Notes: generated by a model not told the origin, from the sequence alone. Positions 24,964-34,374 are shown, counted from the first letter of the stretch. The stretch is 64,000 nt of DNA from Sediminibacterium sp. (GCA_030054095.1 JASGCO010000020.1:1-64000), one strand, 5' to 3'. A program made the numbers and translations.

Positions 24964-27027
24964 TTACTCTATAACTACTTTTTTTATTATTTTCTGCTCT
25001 CTGTATTTAACATTAACAAAATACACCCCTCTGTTTAATAAACGCGTATCAATTGCTATTTCTTCCGTTGTCAATGCAACCGGAGCCATCACTATACGAC
25101 CGGTAACATCCATGATTTGCACGGTACAAGATTCTGTTAAAGGTGATAAAAACGTAACATTTACAAGGGAAGTTGCCGGGTTAGGGCTAATCACTACCTG
25201 CGAAGGATCGAGACGGTTCTCCGCTACAGCAACTCCTCCATTTCCTACATTTATATCATCGAGGTAAAAGTTATTTCCTGCTCCATTTACCGCATCAACC
25301 GTATATTCAAAACGGAAATACACCTCTGTGCCAGCGGATAGATTCAAGGGCAATGTATTTGTTGTCCACTGTGACGCCTGAGGAACAAACGCCCCATTTG
25401 CAAACGGCGCATTCCCTGCTGCCAGAACCGAACCTGATTTATTAAATAACACCACCCAGTTTTGACCGCAGTTGGTAGAATACAAAACCCTTAAACGATC
25501 AGAATTAGTTGCAAACTGTGGGGCATAAGCATATTTGAATTGCAGGTTCAGGTTTACAGTATTTGTAATAAGATAGGCTGGTGTAAACATATTCACCACC
25601 TCACTTGGATTATCTCCAAAATTATTGATATAAACGCACGAACTGCCCGTTGCTGCGGCAAGGTTCGTTTTAGCATATCCCGACCCATACTGAGGCAGAG
25701 AGGCAAACCAACGTGAATCAGGGAACTGCACACTCTCAAAACTCTCTGTTACATTTGTTGTAGCGGAGTTTACACCATTTGCCATAACATATATGGTATT
25801 TTTGGTAATGGAGTCGCTGCCAAACGAATTACTAACTTTTAGTTTCACCGATACCTGCCCGGAGTTGGTAAATGTCAACTGGCCATTTTGTGAGATAACC
25901 GGTTGCTGCGCAGCAGGACTGGTCCATTGCCAGGACGTAATGCTACCGTTATAACTCGCGTCCAGAAAAGAAAGCGCCTGACCTGTGCAGGTAATGCTGT
26001 TCGTAATTACATATTCCGCTTTAGGTGCGCAATTTGACAAAGGATTAATGACACCGGTTGCTATCAGATTCGCGTTTGTCCAGATATTATTTCTTAATCC
26101 ATTAGAATTATTCAGAGCAGCTTGCATACGGGTTGCCTGACCTTGCGTAAACATGGTACTGCAAAATGAATACTCCATGTAATTCTGAACATTTTCTATT
26201 ACCCCGGCAGAACAGGATGCTGCGCTGAGATTACACCAGCTATTCCCCTTGGTAACCGGGGTATCGCTTACCCCATCATCCCCACAAGCCTGTCCCGGAT
26301 TATTATTACTTCCCCATACATGAGCCAGATTAAGCCAGTGTCCTACCTCATGCGTAAGAGAACGGGATCCAAAAGAGGAAGCTGTTCCAATTGATCCCAC
26401 ATAATTATGAAGGATCACAATCCCATCCATTCCTAAAGGTACCGCCCCCGGATAAAAGGAATAGCCGGCTACACCCGGATCGAGTGCTTTAACCACATAA
26501 ATGTTCAGGTATTTATTAGCGGGCCACTGAAACTTATAATTACTTTGGTTAGGACTCCCCCAGTTGGTCACCGCATCATAATGCCGTGTTATACCGTTGG
26601 TACAATTCCCCTGAGGATCCTTTGTTGCCAAAGCAAAATGGATATCTGTTTTAGCCGCAATGGGTTTAAATACGGCAATAGTATTCATTGTATCCGCGTT
26701 TTGTTTAGAATAATCACGGTTCAGAATATTGACCGCGTCTTTAACCTGCGCGTCGCTTATGTTTTCATTTCCACCAAGATGCACTACATGAAACACTACC
26801 GGAATGGTATAGCTTACTGCGGCTGTTCGGGCATACTGATTTATAGACGCTGTTTTATCAGTCATCTGTGCCGCATCCAAAAGGGCCTGTACTCTTTGTC
26901 TGGCTGAAGGATCCTGGCGGTATAACCACTCTAAGGCTTCTGTTGTTCCACAATGATGATTTGGTTCCTGAGCAAATATCCCGAAACACAAAAACAATAA
27001 GGCTACTGCCAAAAGGGGAGCGCGCAT
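24964..27027 (-). CDS. M43-family zinc metalloprotease with T9SS sorting domain
   Basis: A 687-residue secreted protease. Signal peptide ends CFGIFAQ. The catalytic domain (about residues 65-320) has the extended zinc site H226-EVGH-WLNLA-H236 and a NYMEYSFC Met-turn, as in pappalysin/cytophagalysin M43 proteases. A PKD-like domain follows (about 340-420), then a jelly-roll region resembling MAM or CUB-like carbohydrate-binding modules (about 430-600), and a type A T9SS sorting domain (from VISPNPATS to the end). It is expected to be exported through the type IX pathway and anchored or released by PorU, which is encoded about 10 kb away. Confidence 0.9.
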   Translation of the reverse strand: MRAPLLAVALLFLCFGIFAQEPNHHCGTTEALEWLYRQDPSARQRVQALLDAAQMTDKTASINQYARTAAVSYTIPVVFHVVHLGGNENISDAQVKDAVNILNRDYSKQNADTMNTIAVFKPIAAKTDIHFALATKDPQGNCTNGITRHYDAVTNWGSPNQSNYKFQWPANKYLNIYVVKALDPGVAGYSFYPGAVPLGMDGIVILHNYVGSIGTASSFGSRSLTHEVGHWLNLAHVWGSNNNPGQACGDDGVSDTPVTKGNSWCNLSAASCSAGVIENVQNYMEYSFCSTMFTQGQATRMQAALNNSNGLRNNIWTNANLIATGVINPLSNCAPKAEYVITNSITCTGQALSFLDASYNGSITSWQWTSPAAQQPVISQNGQLTFTNSGQVSVKLKVSNSFGSDSITKNTIYVMANGVNSATTNVTESFESVQFPDSRWFASLPQYGSGYAKTNLAAATGSSCVYINNFGDNPSEVVNMFTPAYLITNTVNLNLQFKYAYAPQFATNSDRLRVLYSTNCGQNWVVLFNKSGSVLAAGNAPFANGAFVPQASQWTTNTLPLNLSAGTEVYFRFEYTVDAVNGAGNNFYLDDINVGNGGVAVAENRLDPSQVVISPNPATSLVNVTFLSPLTESCTVQIMDVTGRIVMAPVALTTEEIAIDTRLLNRGVYFVNVKYREQKIIKKVVIE

Positions 27028-27075
27028 TTGATAAATTTTAATGTATAAAAATACTAAAATTGAGGGAATTAAGCG

Positions 27076-27083
27076 TTACTTTG
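27076..27083 (+). promoter_or_regulatory. -7 box before purK
   Basis: TTACTTTG (27076-27083) differs from the Bacteroidota TAnnTTTG box at one base and ends 9 bases before the purK ATG. The -33 element is not clear, so confidence is moderate. Confidence 0.45.
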
Positions 27084-27092
27084 CAAAACGCT

Positions 27093-28241
27093 ATGAAAGG
27101 TTTACAAAAACAAGCTCAGCAAATTAAAATAGGACTTTTGGGCGGTGGTCAGCTTGGCCGTATGCTCATTCAAAATGCCATTAACTACAATCTGCATATT
27201 TCCGCTTTAGATCCCGACAAACAGGCACCATGTAAGCATTTGGTGCAAAAATTTTCCTGTGGGTCGCTTACCGATTACGATACCGTTTACGAGTTTGGCA
27301 AAGATAAAGATCTGATTACCATCGAAATTGAAAATGTTAATATCGAGGCTCTGAAACAACTTGAAAAGGAGGGAAAAACAGTTTATCCCCAACCTCATCT
27401 TATTGAACTGATTCAGGACAAAGGCTTACAGAAAATGTTTTATCAGCGGAATAACATTCCTAGTGCCGATTTCTTTTTGGTAGATAACAAAAAGCAAATT
27501 CAGAAATACGCCGATTTTTTTCCGTTTTTCCAAAAGCTCCGCAAAGGCGGATACGACGGTAAAGGTGTGGTTAAACTGGTTAATCCCGAACAGCTCGACA
27601 AGGCATTTGAAGCCCCTTCAGTTTTAGAGCGCCTTGTTCCCTTTGAAAAAGAACTCAGCGTGATTGTAGCCCGTAATGCCGGCGGAGAAATCAAATGCTT
27701 TCCGGTAGTAGAATGTGAATTTAACCCGCAGGCTAATCTTGTGGAATTTTTATTCGCACCAGCCGCCATTAAAAAATCTGTAGAAAAAGAAGCCATACGT
27801 ATTGCCACACTGGTAGCCGAAAAACTTGAAATTGTAGGATTACTGGCTGTAGAATTGTTTTTAACCAAAGACGGGAAAGTTCTGGTAAACGAAATTGCCC
27901 CGCGTCCGCACAACAGCGGTCACCACACAATAGAAGCAAACATTACTTCACAGTTTGAACAACATTGGCGCGCCATTTTAAATTTACCTTTGGGCGATAC
28001 CAGTATTGTAAAACCCGGCGTTATGATTAACCTGCTGGGCGAATTTGGCCACGAAGGCATTGCGCGCTACGAAGGTATGGAAGATGTTATGAAATTCAGT
28101 GGCGTTTATGTACACCTCTATGGTAAAGAAAAAACCAAAGCGTTCCGGAAAATGGGACACGTTACCATTGTAGATAACGACTTACTGAAAGCTAAACAAA
28201 AAGCTAAAATGGTAAAAAGTATTTTAAGGGTGGTGAGTTGA
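27093..28241 (+). CDS. purK: 5-(carboxyamino)imidazole ribonucleotide synthase
   Basis: A 382-residue ATP-grasp enzyme that uses ATP and bicarbonate to convert AIR to N5-CAIR in purine synthesis. It has the nucleotide-binding start IGLLGGGQLGRML, the ATP-grasp loop LRKGGYDGKGV, and the conserved NEIAPRPHNSGHHTIEA motif near residue 280. The ATG at 27093 is chosen because it lies just behind the -7 box; a TTG 33 bases upstream would overlap the promoter. The purE partner is not in the window. It is divergent from the M43 gene and convergent with the GNAT gene (7-base gap). Confidence 0.95.
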   Translation: MKGLQKQAQQIKIGLLGGGQLGRMLIQNAINYNLHISALDPDKQAPCKHLVQKFSCGSLTDYDTVYEFGKDKDLITIEIENVNIEALKQLEKEGKTVYPQPHLIELIQDKGLQKMFYQRNNIPSADFFLVDNKKQIQKYADFFPFFQKLRKGGYDGKGVVKLVNPEQLDKAFEAPSVLERLVPFEKELSVIVARNAGGEIKCFPVVECEFNPQANLVEFLFAPAAIKKSVEKEAIRIATLVAEKLEIVGLLAVELFLTKDGKVLVNEIAPRPHNSGHHTIEANITSQFEQHWRAILNLPLGDTSIVKPGVMINLLGEFGHEGIARYEGMEDVMKFSGVYVHLYGKEKTKAFRKMGHVTIVDNDLLKAKQKAKMVKSILRVVS

Positions 28242-28248
28242 CACTACA

Positions 28249-28803
28249 CTAATCATGGTTTATATTCCCTTTATTCTCAAATGGCAATACCTCATAAATC
28301 CACACTTCTATTCCGTTCCAAACCGTTTCCTGCCAAAGTTGTAAGCCATTTTTTTCGGCTACCCGTTTCGATTTATCATTCCCCGTTTTAATAATCGAAA
28401 CCACCTTATCGGCCAACTCATTCTCAAACGCGTAACGAATAAAGAGTGCAGCGGCCTCCGGAGCGTAGCCTTTACCCCAATGCTTCTTTAAAATATGATA
28501 CCCCACTTCCAGGGTTGGTTGCCCGTTTACCTGTTGCAACAGTAAACCGCACTGCCCTATGGTTTCGCCGCTTTGTTTATCTACTAACCATTGCAAACCA
28601 TACGTTTGCGCTTTGTAACGGGCCAGCTGCCGGTTAATCCATTGTTCCGAACGGCCTAATGGATCAGTTATATCTCCGAATAAAGGAATAAATTCTGTAC
28701 AAGCCTCATCGGCCGTAAATTCAGTCCATGCGCTTATATCTGATTCCTGAATAAAACGTGTGCGCAGGCGCTCCGAACATAATTGGTCTTCGTACTTATA
28801 CAT
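28249..28803 (-). CDS. GNAT acetyltransferase (RimJ/RimL-like)
   Basis: A 184-residue protein of the Acetyltransf_3 family. The start is the ATG 28803, 4 bases after the gldG stop; it opens with the family's typical LCSERLRTRFIQESD. Acetyl-CoA-binding motif A appears as HWGKGYAPEAA near residue 115, and a conserved IIKTGNDKSKRVAEKNGL follows. Substrates of this group include ribosomal proteins, small amines and antibiotics; none can be assigned here. It is the last gene of the gldF-gldG operon by spacing, though no functional link is known. Confidence 0.85.
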   Translation of the reverse strand: MYKYEDQLCSERLRTRFIQESDISAWTEFTADEACTEFIPLFGDITDPLGRSEQWINRQLARYKAQTYGLQWLVDKQSGETIGQCGLLLQQVNGQPTLEVGYHILKKHWGKGYAPEAAALFIRYAFENELADKVVSIIKTGNDKSKRVAEKNGLQLWQETVWNGIEVWIYEVLPFENKGNINHD

Positions 28804-28807
28804 ATAT

Positions 28808-30511
28808 TTAACGGGCAAATTTGCGGCGGCGGTAATACAACTGGAACACACCCAGACCAATTACCAGAAGCAAAGGAACCGCCATATTAATAAACTGCCA
28901 CTTGCCTTTTTGTAATTCAATTTTTTTTCGATCCAACAACCGCAGTTTCACCTCGCGCGAACGGAGTTGCAATAACCCTTCATCATCCAGCAGGTAATTC
29001 ATGCAATTCAGTAAAAAAGCCCGGTTGGCAAACGTTTGCCCTGTAAAACGGTCGTAACCTAAAGGCATTATGGTTCCGTTCGACCGTTGAAAATCATTTT
29101 TTACAATATCTCCATCGGCTACCACAATCATTTTATTGGGAACACCGTGCATTTTATAGGCAATAGCACTATCATTCATAATAACCGAAGGTAAACGGTT
29201 CTCAAAAACACTGCTAAATGCCCCTTCCAGCAAACAGGCTACCGGCTGGTAACTATCCCTGAACTGCTCTTCCTTAGGCTGAAAACGCACCATGGCCAGC
29301 GCCACCCGCGCAGGAGCCTGCTGCAACTTGGTATAACGGGAGGTACGTAACAAAATGGTTTTGGTTATACCCTTTGCTATTACCGTATCTAACGTGCCGC
29401 AAAACTCCGTTTTAATCAAATCCAGATTACGTACAATAGGATGCGGTAAATCGGGCAAGATCAACGGATAATATATCCACGGAAATAATTTAAAATCCGG
29501 TTGTCCCTTTTTAAATCCTATGTTCACGGGCACCTGCGCACATTGCAAATCCTGCACCAGCACCGGGTTTAAGCGCACCCCGTACTTAAACAACATATCA
29601 TCAATCCGTAATTCGTTTTTAAGTCCCAGAGTATAGCCTTTTAAACGGAAGGTATCCTGATTAATCTGTACCGGATCTACCAGCCACAACACCTTGCCTC
29701 CCTTCATAATAAACTGGTCTATAATAAACTTATCCTTATCCGAAAACATAGAATCAGGACGGGCTATCACAATGGCATCACTTCCCTGCAACGCTTTTAG
29801 TTTCTCCTGCATCGTTACCCGGTTTACAGTATAATACTCACTCAGCGAGCGCATAAAATCGTAACGGTACAAAGTATCTATTTCCGCGTGCCCTTCTATA
29901 AAGGTAATTTCCTGTTTGCGGGTACGTTGCAGTTTACGGATGGTATTGGTTAAACCATACTCCAGATCCTGAACCGAATTATTAATAGCCGCTTCAGGAG
30001 CAACGCCTATCTGACGTGTATAAATCTGCCAGGGTAACTCTTTTTTGTCGTACGATACAATAGCTCCGGGCCATATCAGCGTTTCCGATGTTTTCTCACG
30101 GTTACGGTCAATCACTTGCTCCGGAACAATCCCCTTATCGTATAATTGTTGTTCCAGATTCTTCTGATCATCCGGACTCCCCACCTCTCCCGGGTTAATA
30201 AACTCGTATTCAATATTGTTGTTACTGTAAGTTCTGAATTCGTCCAGCAATTCCTTGGTTTCATTTCGCAGACGCGTAAACCCCGGATTAAAACTACCCT
30301 CCAGATACACTTTTAAATACACCACATCCTTTAATTCCGACAACATTTTACGTGTGGCCGGAGCCAATGTATAGCGCTTTTCAGAGGTAAGATCGAAGCG
30401 TTTAAAATAAAAATGCGCTATAAAATTCAATACCAGAACAATGCCTACCGAAGCCAGTAACAAGATAATGTCACGGCGCTTGTTCCCTTTATGTTTTGCC
30501 GTTGTTACCAT
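28808..30511 (-). CDS. gldG: gliding motility ABC auxiliary protein GldG
   Basis: A 567-residue protein anchored by an N-terminal TM helix (about residues 15-35) and a C-terminal TM helix (about 540-560), with a large periplasmic ABC-auxiliary (GldG-like) domain between. Landmarks are FDLTSEKRYTLAP after the first helix and the LIWPGAIVSYDKKELPW and EGHAEIDTLYRYDF segments. It works with GldF and the ATPase GldA as a transporter required for gliding in Flavobacterium; in other Bacteroidota the complex may have a general envelope role. It overlaps gldF by 7 bases. gldA is not nearby, which is common. Confidence 0.92.
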   Translation of the reverse strand: MVTTAKHKGNKRRDIILLLASVGIVLVLNFIAHFYFKRFDLTSEKRYTLAPATRKMLSELKDVVYLKVYLEGSFNPGFTRLRNETKELLDEFRTYSNNNIEYEFINPGEVGSPDDQKNLEQQLYDKGIVPEQVIDRNREKTSETLIWPGAIVSYDKKELPWQIYTRQIGVAPEAAINNSVQDLEYGLTNTIRKLQRTRKQEITFIEGHAEIDTLYRYDFMRSLSEYYTVNRVTMQEKLKALQGSDAIVIARPDSMFSDKDKFIIDQFIMKGGKVLWLVDPVQINQDTFRLKGYTLGLKNELRIDDMLFKYGVRLNPVLVQDLQCAQVPVNIGFKKGQPDFKLFPWIYYPLILPDLPHPIVRNLDLIKTEFCGTLDTVIAKGITKTILLRTSRYTKLQQAPARVALAMVRFQPKEEQFRDSYQPVACLLEGAFSSVFENRLPSVIMNDSAIAYKMHGVPNKMIVVADGDIVKNDFQRSNGTIMPLGYDRFTGQTFANRAFLLNCMNYLLDDEGLLQLRSREVKLRLLDRKKIELQKGKWQFINMAVPLLLVIGLGVFQLYYRRRKFAR

Positions 30512-31245
30512 TTTCTGCTTTCTAAAACCAATTTGGTCAATAAATTAAAAATCACAATCAGGCTGATAAAATACAGCATATCGCGGGTATCAATCACGCC
30601 CCGGCTCATGCTGATATAATGCTCATTAATACCCAATCCCTTTACCAGCGCGTCGTAACGGCCAAACCAGCCACTCTGCGCAATAAAATCAAAACCAATG
30701 TATGAGAAGAAACTCAGCAACACTGCTATGATAAACGCGATTACCTGATTCTCGGCAATAGAACTGGCAAAAATACCAATAGACACAAAGCCTGCGCCAA
30801 GCATCAGCAAACCAATATAAGAGCCAATTGTACCACCCTGATCAATATTACCCTTAGGATACCCCAGCGTATAAACCGTATAATAATACAGCAACGTTGG
30901 TAAAAGTGATATGATAACCAGCGTAAACCCCGCCAGGTATTTGGCCAGCACAATCTGTAAATCGGTCAGGGGCCGTGTTAACAATAACTCTATAGTACCG
31001 GCCTTTTTTTCTTCCGAAAAACTACGCATGGTAATTGCCGGAATCAGGAACAAATACACCCAGGGGGCAATAATAAACAGCGGATCAATACTGGCAAAAC
31101 CATTTTCCAGAATATTAGAGCCATTGGCTTCGGTGGGTATAAGCCACAAAAACAGGCCAATCAGGGTAATAAACACACCTATTACCAGATACCCGATTAC
31201 TGAGCTTAAAAAGCTACGTATTTCCTTTAAATACAATGTAAACAT
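30505..31245 (-). CDS. gldF: gliding motility ABC permease GldF
   Basis: A 246-residue ABC-2 type permease with six predicted TM helices. The N-terminus MFTLYLKEIRSFLSSVIGYLV and the cytosolic MRSFSEEKKAGTIELLLTRPLTD motif are typical of GldF. It forms the membrane part of the GldAFG transporter. It is the first gene of the operon gldF-gldG-GNAT and has a consensus -7 box only 5 bases before the ATG. Its partner ATPase is encoded elsewhere. Confidence 0.93.
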   Translation of the reverse strand: MFTLYLKEIRSFLSSVIGYLVIGVFITLIGLFLWLIPTEANGSNILENGFASIDPLFIIAPWVYLFLIPAITMRSFSEEKKAGTIELLLTRPLTDLQIVLAKYLAGFTLVIISLLPTLLYYYTVYTLGYPKGNIDQGGTIGSYIGLLMLGAGFVSIGIFASSIAENQVIAFIIAVLLSFFSYIGFDFIAQSGWFGRYDALVKGLGINEHYISMSRGVIDTRDMLYFISLIVIFNLLTKLVLESRKW

Positions 31246-31250
31246 CTTTA

Positions 31251-31258
31251 CAAAATTA
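31251..31258 (-). promoter_or_regulatory. -7 box of gldF, nearly leaderless
   Basis: Read on the minus strand, TAATTTTG (31258 to 31251) is a perfect TAnnTTTG box. It ends 5 bases before the gldF start codon, so transcription would begin at or next to the ATG. No good -33 TTTG was found at the expected distance. Confidence 0.6.
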
Positions 31259-31744
31259 GCATTCTAAGGCTTATACCCCGCGCTTTTAAGAAAATTTCAA
31301 CACGGAGGACTGTTAATTAATCGCGGATAAAACCGGAAAGGGATTTCAACAGATTTTTCCATATAAGTTTACTTGATTAATCTTTCACAATGAACAGGCG
31401 TCACCCGGCGTTTTTTGGAACAGATTCCACCGTTCTTTGGGTTCCATTTATCAGGTGTTTCTTTACAGGTAAAATGCCGGGCCGGGTGCTCCGCTATAGC
31501 CGGCGCTGGCCTTGCGGTTTTTGCTGCGGCTCCGGTGGCTTCTAAAGTCGCCTCCTCGCCCGCGCAAAACCACGCAAGCCCCGCGCCGGGCTGCCGCTTT
31601 GCCCCCTTGCCGGAAGGGAAGATAATAACGGAATGATCATTTACAGAAAAAGTGGTTAAATTTAGACGGTAAAAAATTCATCACTTCGAACATATAACGC
31701 CTTATTACATTCAAAGAATAGGGCATCAAAACTTAGTTAACCCA
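31259..31744. other. 486-base intergenic region between gldF and the araC-type gene
   Basis: No convincing gene. The left part is AT-rich; the middle (31478-31618) is the second GC-rich hairpin repeat. Just before the repeat, TGGAAC (about 31419) and GTTCCA (about 31440) form a further small inverted repeat. The right part (31619-31744) is AT-rich and should contain the araC-type promoter; TAAATTTA (31657-31664) is one base off the -7 consensus but has no clear -33 partner. Confidence 0.55.
31478..31618 (+). repeat. GC-rich intergenic hairpin repeat, copy 2
   Basis: Second copy of the element at 3138-3221, with the same conserved ends (CCGGGTGCTCCGCTA at left; GCCGCT, C-run and GCCGGAAGGG at right) but a longer middle. 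The middle folds into a long hairpin: CCGGCGC near 31500 pairs with GCGCCGG near 31583, and GGCCTTGCGG-TTTTTGC pairs with GCAAAACC-A-CGCAAG-CC with small bulges. Local GC content is far above that of the neighbouring genes. Shared ends with a variable structured core suggest a mobile or structural element rather than leftover coding DNA. Confidence 0.6.
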
Positions 31745-32647
31745 ATGCAGGAAGAATACATCCGACGGATAAATAAAGTACTGATTCATATTGATGAACA
31801 TTTAGATGATGAACTATCCTTACAGACCATATCGGATATTGCCTGCTACTCTCCATTTCATTTACACCGGCTTTTTAAAGCCATAACCAACGAAACATTA
31901 AACAACTATATAACCCGTAAACGTATTGAACGGGCGGCTTTGCTACTGATACACCATCCGGAATATGCCATTGCCGACATAGCCGGTAAATATGGTTTTA
32001 ACAGCGATGTATCCTTTTCCAGAACATTTAAAAAACTCTATGGCATTAGTCCCTCAGAATTCAGAAAACGTAACCGGAACAATTTTAGCAAGATTGGTAA
32101 AGGGAATAGCAATATCGGTAAAGTCAGCTTTATTACCGAGGAATACCTTTGCAACATTATTAACCTTAAAAACTGGATAAAAATGAATGCAAGCATTGAA
32201 ATTACCCAAATGCCAAAAATGAATCTGGCTTACATCACCCAAATTGGCGAAAACGGACTGGAAAATGCGTTTCAGAAAATTGTAAACTGGGCCTCCGCTA
32301 AACAATTACTCACCCGAAACGATGTAACAATATGTCGGGTTTTCCACGACAGTTTTAAAGTTACCGATGCCGGTAAAGTAAGGATGAGCATTGGCGTAAT
32401 TAGTCCGGAGGCATTAAGCGCCGATGGAGAAATCGGATTATCGGCCTTAGAAGGTGGAAAAACCATTACCGCTCGCTTTGTAGTTGAACCAAAAGACTTT
32501 GAAAATGCCTGGAACAGTTTATTTATATGGATGAGCGAAAATGGTTATAAAAAATCGGATCAGTACCCATTTGAAATGTATCATAATAATTATAATGAGC
32601 ACCCCGAAAAAAAATGCATTGTTGACCTTTGCATTCCGATAATTTAA
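31745..32647 (+). CDS. AraC-family regulator with GyrI-like ligand domain
   Basis: A 300-residue transcription factor. Residues 5-110 form the double helix-turn-helix of AraC/XylS proteins (LSLQTISDIACYSPFHLHRLFK and the second HTH with DIAGKYGFNSDVSFSRTFKKLYGISPSEFRK). Residues 145-300 are a GyrI-like (SOUL/AraC effector-binding) domain, which in BmrR- and Rob-type regulators binds hydrophobic drugs. HTH-first, GyrI-second is the usual order of this subfamily. It may regulate a drug-response gene, but no efflux gene is adjacent; targets are unknown. Confidence 0.9.
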   Translation: MQEEYIRRINKVLIHIDEHLDDELSLQTISDIACYSPFHLHRLFKAITNETLNNYITRKRIERAALLLIHHPEYAIADIAGKYGFNSDVSFSRTFKKLYGISPSEFRKRNRNNFSKIGKGNSNIGKVSFITEEYLCNIINLKNWIKMNASIEITQMPKMNLAYITQIGENGLENAFQKIVNWASAKQLLTRNDVTICRVFHDSFKVTDAGKVRMSIGVISPEALSADGEIGLSALEGGKTITARFVVEPKDFENAWNSLFIWMSENGYKKSDQYPFEMYHNNYNEHPEKKCIVDLCIPII

Positions 32648-32975
32648 TGCGAAATGAATGCCATCAACTTAATCTATGCGGTATCAGGACAATTTAACCG
32701 TAAATAGACAGAAACAGTGCTTACGCGTCAAAAATTGCGGTTACGTTTGAGAGTGTTCAATTTTCCGGTCTTCACAACATTGTTCTTCCTCATACTCCGG
32801 ATCGTATTAGTACAACCAATATGCACTATTACAGTCCTCAAGTTTGCGCTCCTCAAATCTATGGCAATTTTTTACGCTTATTACAAAATATATTATCTAT
32901 TTACGGGTTAAAATCAACGGTCGTCATTCATCCATTGCTCAAACCGAACAAAATAAACCTACCTTTGTCCTAACA
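32648..32975. other. intergenic region before arsC, possible small ORF
   Basis: A 328-base gap. It contains the promoter of the ArsC-like gene at its right end. A 50-codon open frame (32821-32973, starting MHYYSPQVCAPQIYG) exists, but it has no promoter of its own and overlaps the arsC -33/-7 elements, so I do not annotate it as a gene. Nothing else is recognised. Confidence 0.4.
32935..32967 (+). promoter_or_regulatory. Bacteroidota-type promoter of the arsC-like gene
   Basis: TTG (32935-32937), a 22-base spacer and a perfect TAnnTTTG box (TACCTTTG, 32960-32967). The box ends 8 bases before the ATG at 32976. Spacing is identical to the promoter of the metal efflux operon. Confidence 0.7.
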
Positions 32976-33320
32976 ATGAAACTATACCACAATTCACAAT
33001 GCAGTAAAAGTTGCGGTGCATTAGAAATCTTACATCAAAAGGGAATAACACCTCAGGTAATTGAATACCTGAACACACCTCCCGGTAAAACGGAATTAAA
33101 AGAGCTGCTGGCCATGTTACAACTAAAGCCGCTGGAACTTATTCGTACAAAGGAACCCTTGTTTCAGCAAAAATTTGAGGGACACACGTATTCTGATGAG
33201 CAATGGATAGATGTTATGGTTGAATATCCCGAATTAATAGAACGCCCCATTGTGGTGTATGGGAACAAAGCGATTATTGCCCGCCCCATAGAAAAGGTAC
33301 TGGATTTACTTAAGCCCTGA
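32976..33320 (+). CDS. ArsC/Spx-family reductase
   Basis: A 114-residue protein of the ArsC/YffB thioredoxin-like family. The N-terminus KLYHNSQCSKS carries the active-site Cys (Cys9) in the family position, and a later RPIVVYGNKAIIARP segment matches the conserved C-terminal part with its Arg residues (the usual arsenate-reductase RP motif). It is probably a glutaredoxin-dependent arsenate reductase, but the lack of arsB, acr3 or arsR nearby leaves open a Spx-like or general thiol role. The ATG at 32976 is set by the promoter position. Confidence 0.82.
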   Translation: MKLYHNSQCSKSCGALEILHQKGITPQVIEYLNTPPGKTELKELLAMLQLKPLELIRTKEPLFQQKFEGHTYSDEQWIDVMVEYPELIERPIVVYGNKAIIARPIEKVLDLLKP

Positions 33321-33391
33321 TTTTCAGAAGGCGTAATTTTGAATTAGACTAATCTGCTACCGTATTAACAGGTAAACCTTCCGTTATTTGT

Positions 33392-33422
33392 TTTGCGGCT
33401 TGTACTAAATCCGTTATCTTCG
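33392..33422 (+). promoter_or_regulatory. possible promoter of the DUF3667 gene
   Basis: TTTG (33392-33395), a 19-base spacer and TATCTTCG (33415-33422), one base off the TAnnTTTG consensus. It would give a leader of about 85 bases before the ATG at 33511. Confidence 0.35.
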
Positions 33423-33510
33423 CCTCCTATAACGGCGTGTTTCTTCGGTTTTACCGGAAAAGTAAACAGTCGTAAAATTATAAACGGACATTAATATATC
33501 AGAAAACAGA

Positions 33511-34236
33511 ATGACCCCCTGCCAAAACTGTCAGCATCCGGTTACCGGCAAGTACTGTTCCAACTGCGGACAGGCGCTTCACCTGAAAAGAATAGACAGG
33601 CATTATATTTCGCATGAAATTTTACACTTACTACACTTTGAAAAAGGGTTCTTTTATACCGTAAAAGCACTTCTGGTAAGTCCCGGTCATAGTATCAGAG
33701 AATTTATTCATCAGAACAGAGCTAAACACATGAAGCCTGTTCCGTTCATTATTATTACTTCTCTTATTTTTACCGTTCTTTCACATCTGTTCCATGTTGA
33801 TAAACTCTATAACAGCATGGCAAAAATTGATGTGGCACTACCTACCGTTGCTAAAATCCAAAACTGGATTCAGACCCACTACGGCTATGCCAATATTCTG
33901 ATGGGTGGGTTTATGGCCCTTTGCATTTTACTGTTCTTCCGTAAGTACCGTTATAATTTGTTCGAAATTACCATACTGATGTGTTTTGTAATGGGACAAA
34001 GTATGTTGCTGCTGGCCGTTGAAGCGTTTTTTATTCCTGTTCTGAACATTAAATCGTACTCGTTAATTATGCTGCTGATTACGTTCGGCTATTCTACCTG
34101 GGCAATTGGGCAATTTTTTGACAGTAAAAAAGTAATGAGTTATGTAAAAGCGTTTTTTGCCTACTTGTTGGGATACTTCCTTTTTAATATCACTCTGGCT
34201 GCTATAGGTATAAGTATTGATTTGCTGATGAAGTAA
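33511..34236 (+). CDS. DUF3667 zinc-ribbon membrane protein
   Basis: A 241-residue membrane protein with an N-terminal zinc ribbon (C4-QN-C7 and C16-SN-C19) followed by a short conserved cytosolic segment (HYISHEILHLLHFEKGFFYTVKALL) and about five TM helices. This matches the DUF3667 family, which is common and uncharacterised in Bacteroidota. It stands alone between the arsC-like gene and a convergent serine hydrolase gene; no function can be inferred from neighbours. Confidence 0.82.
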   Translation: MTPCQNCQHPVTGKYCSNCGQALHLKRIDRHYISHEILHLLHFEKGFFYTVKALLVSPGHSIREFIHQNRAKHMKPVPFIIITSLIFTVLSHLFHVDKLYNSMAKIDVALPTVAKIQNWIQTHYGYANILMGGFMALCILLFFRKYRYNLFEITILMCFVMGQSMLLLAVEAFFIPVLNIKSYSLIMLLITFGYSTWAIGQFFDSKKVMSYVKAFFAYLLGYFLFNITLAAIGISIDLLMK

Positions 34237-34374
34237 GTTAAGTTAAATGGCAAACAGATATAAACAAAGACAAAGCAATTTAAAAAACAAGATACTTACA
34301 GATACTTATAAATGGGGCAAAATTAAAAACGGTATAAGTTCAGCCACAAAGTGAAACTAAGTATTCAAATTAGA

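Noticed and set aside
32821-32973. 50-codon open frame before arsC
   Set aside because: It overlaps the arsC promoter elements, has no promoter of its own and no recognisable motif.
32976-33320. arsenic resistance operon
   Set aside because: Only the ArsC-like gene is present; arsR, arsB and acr3 are absent, so an operon cannot be claimed.
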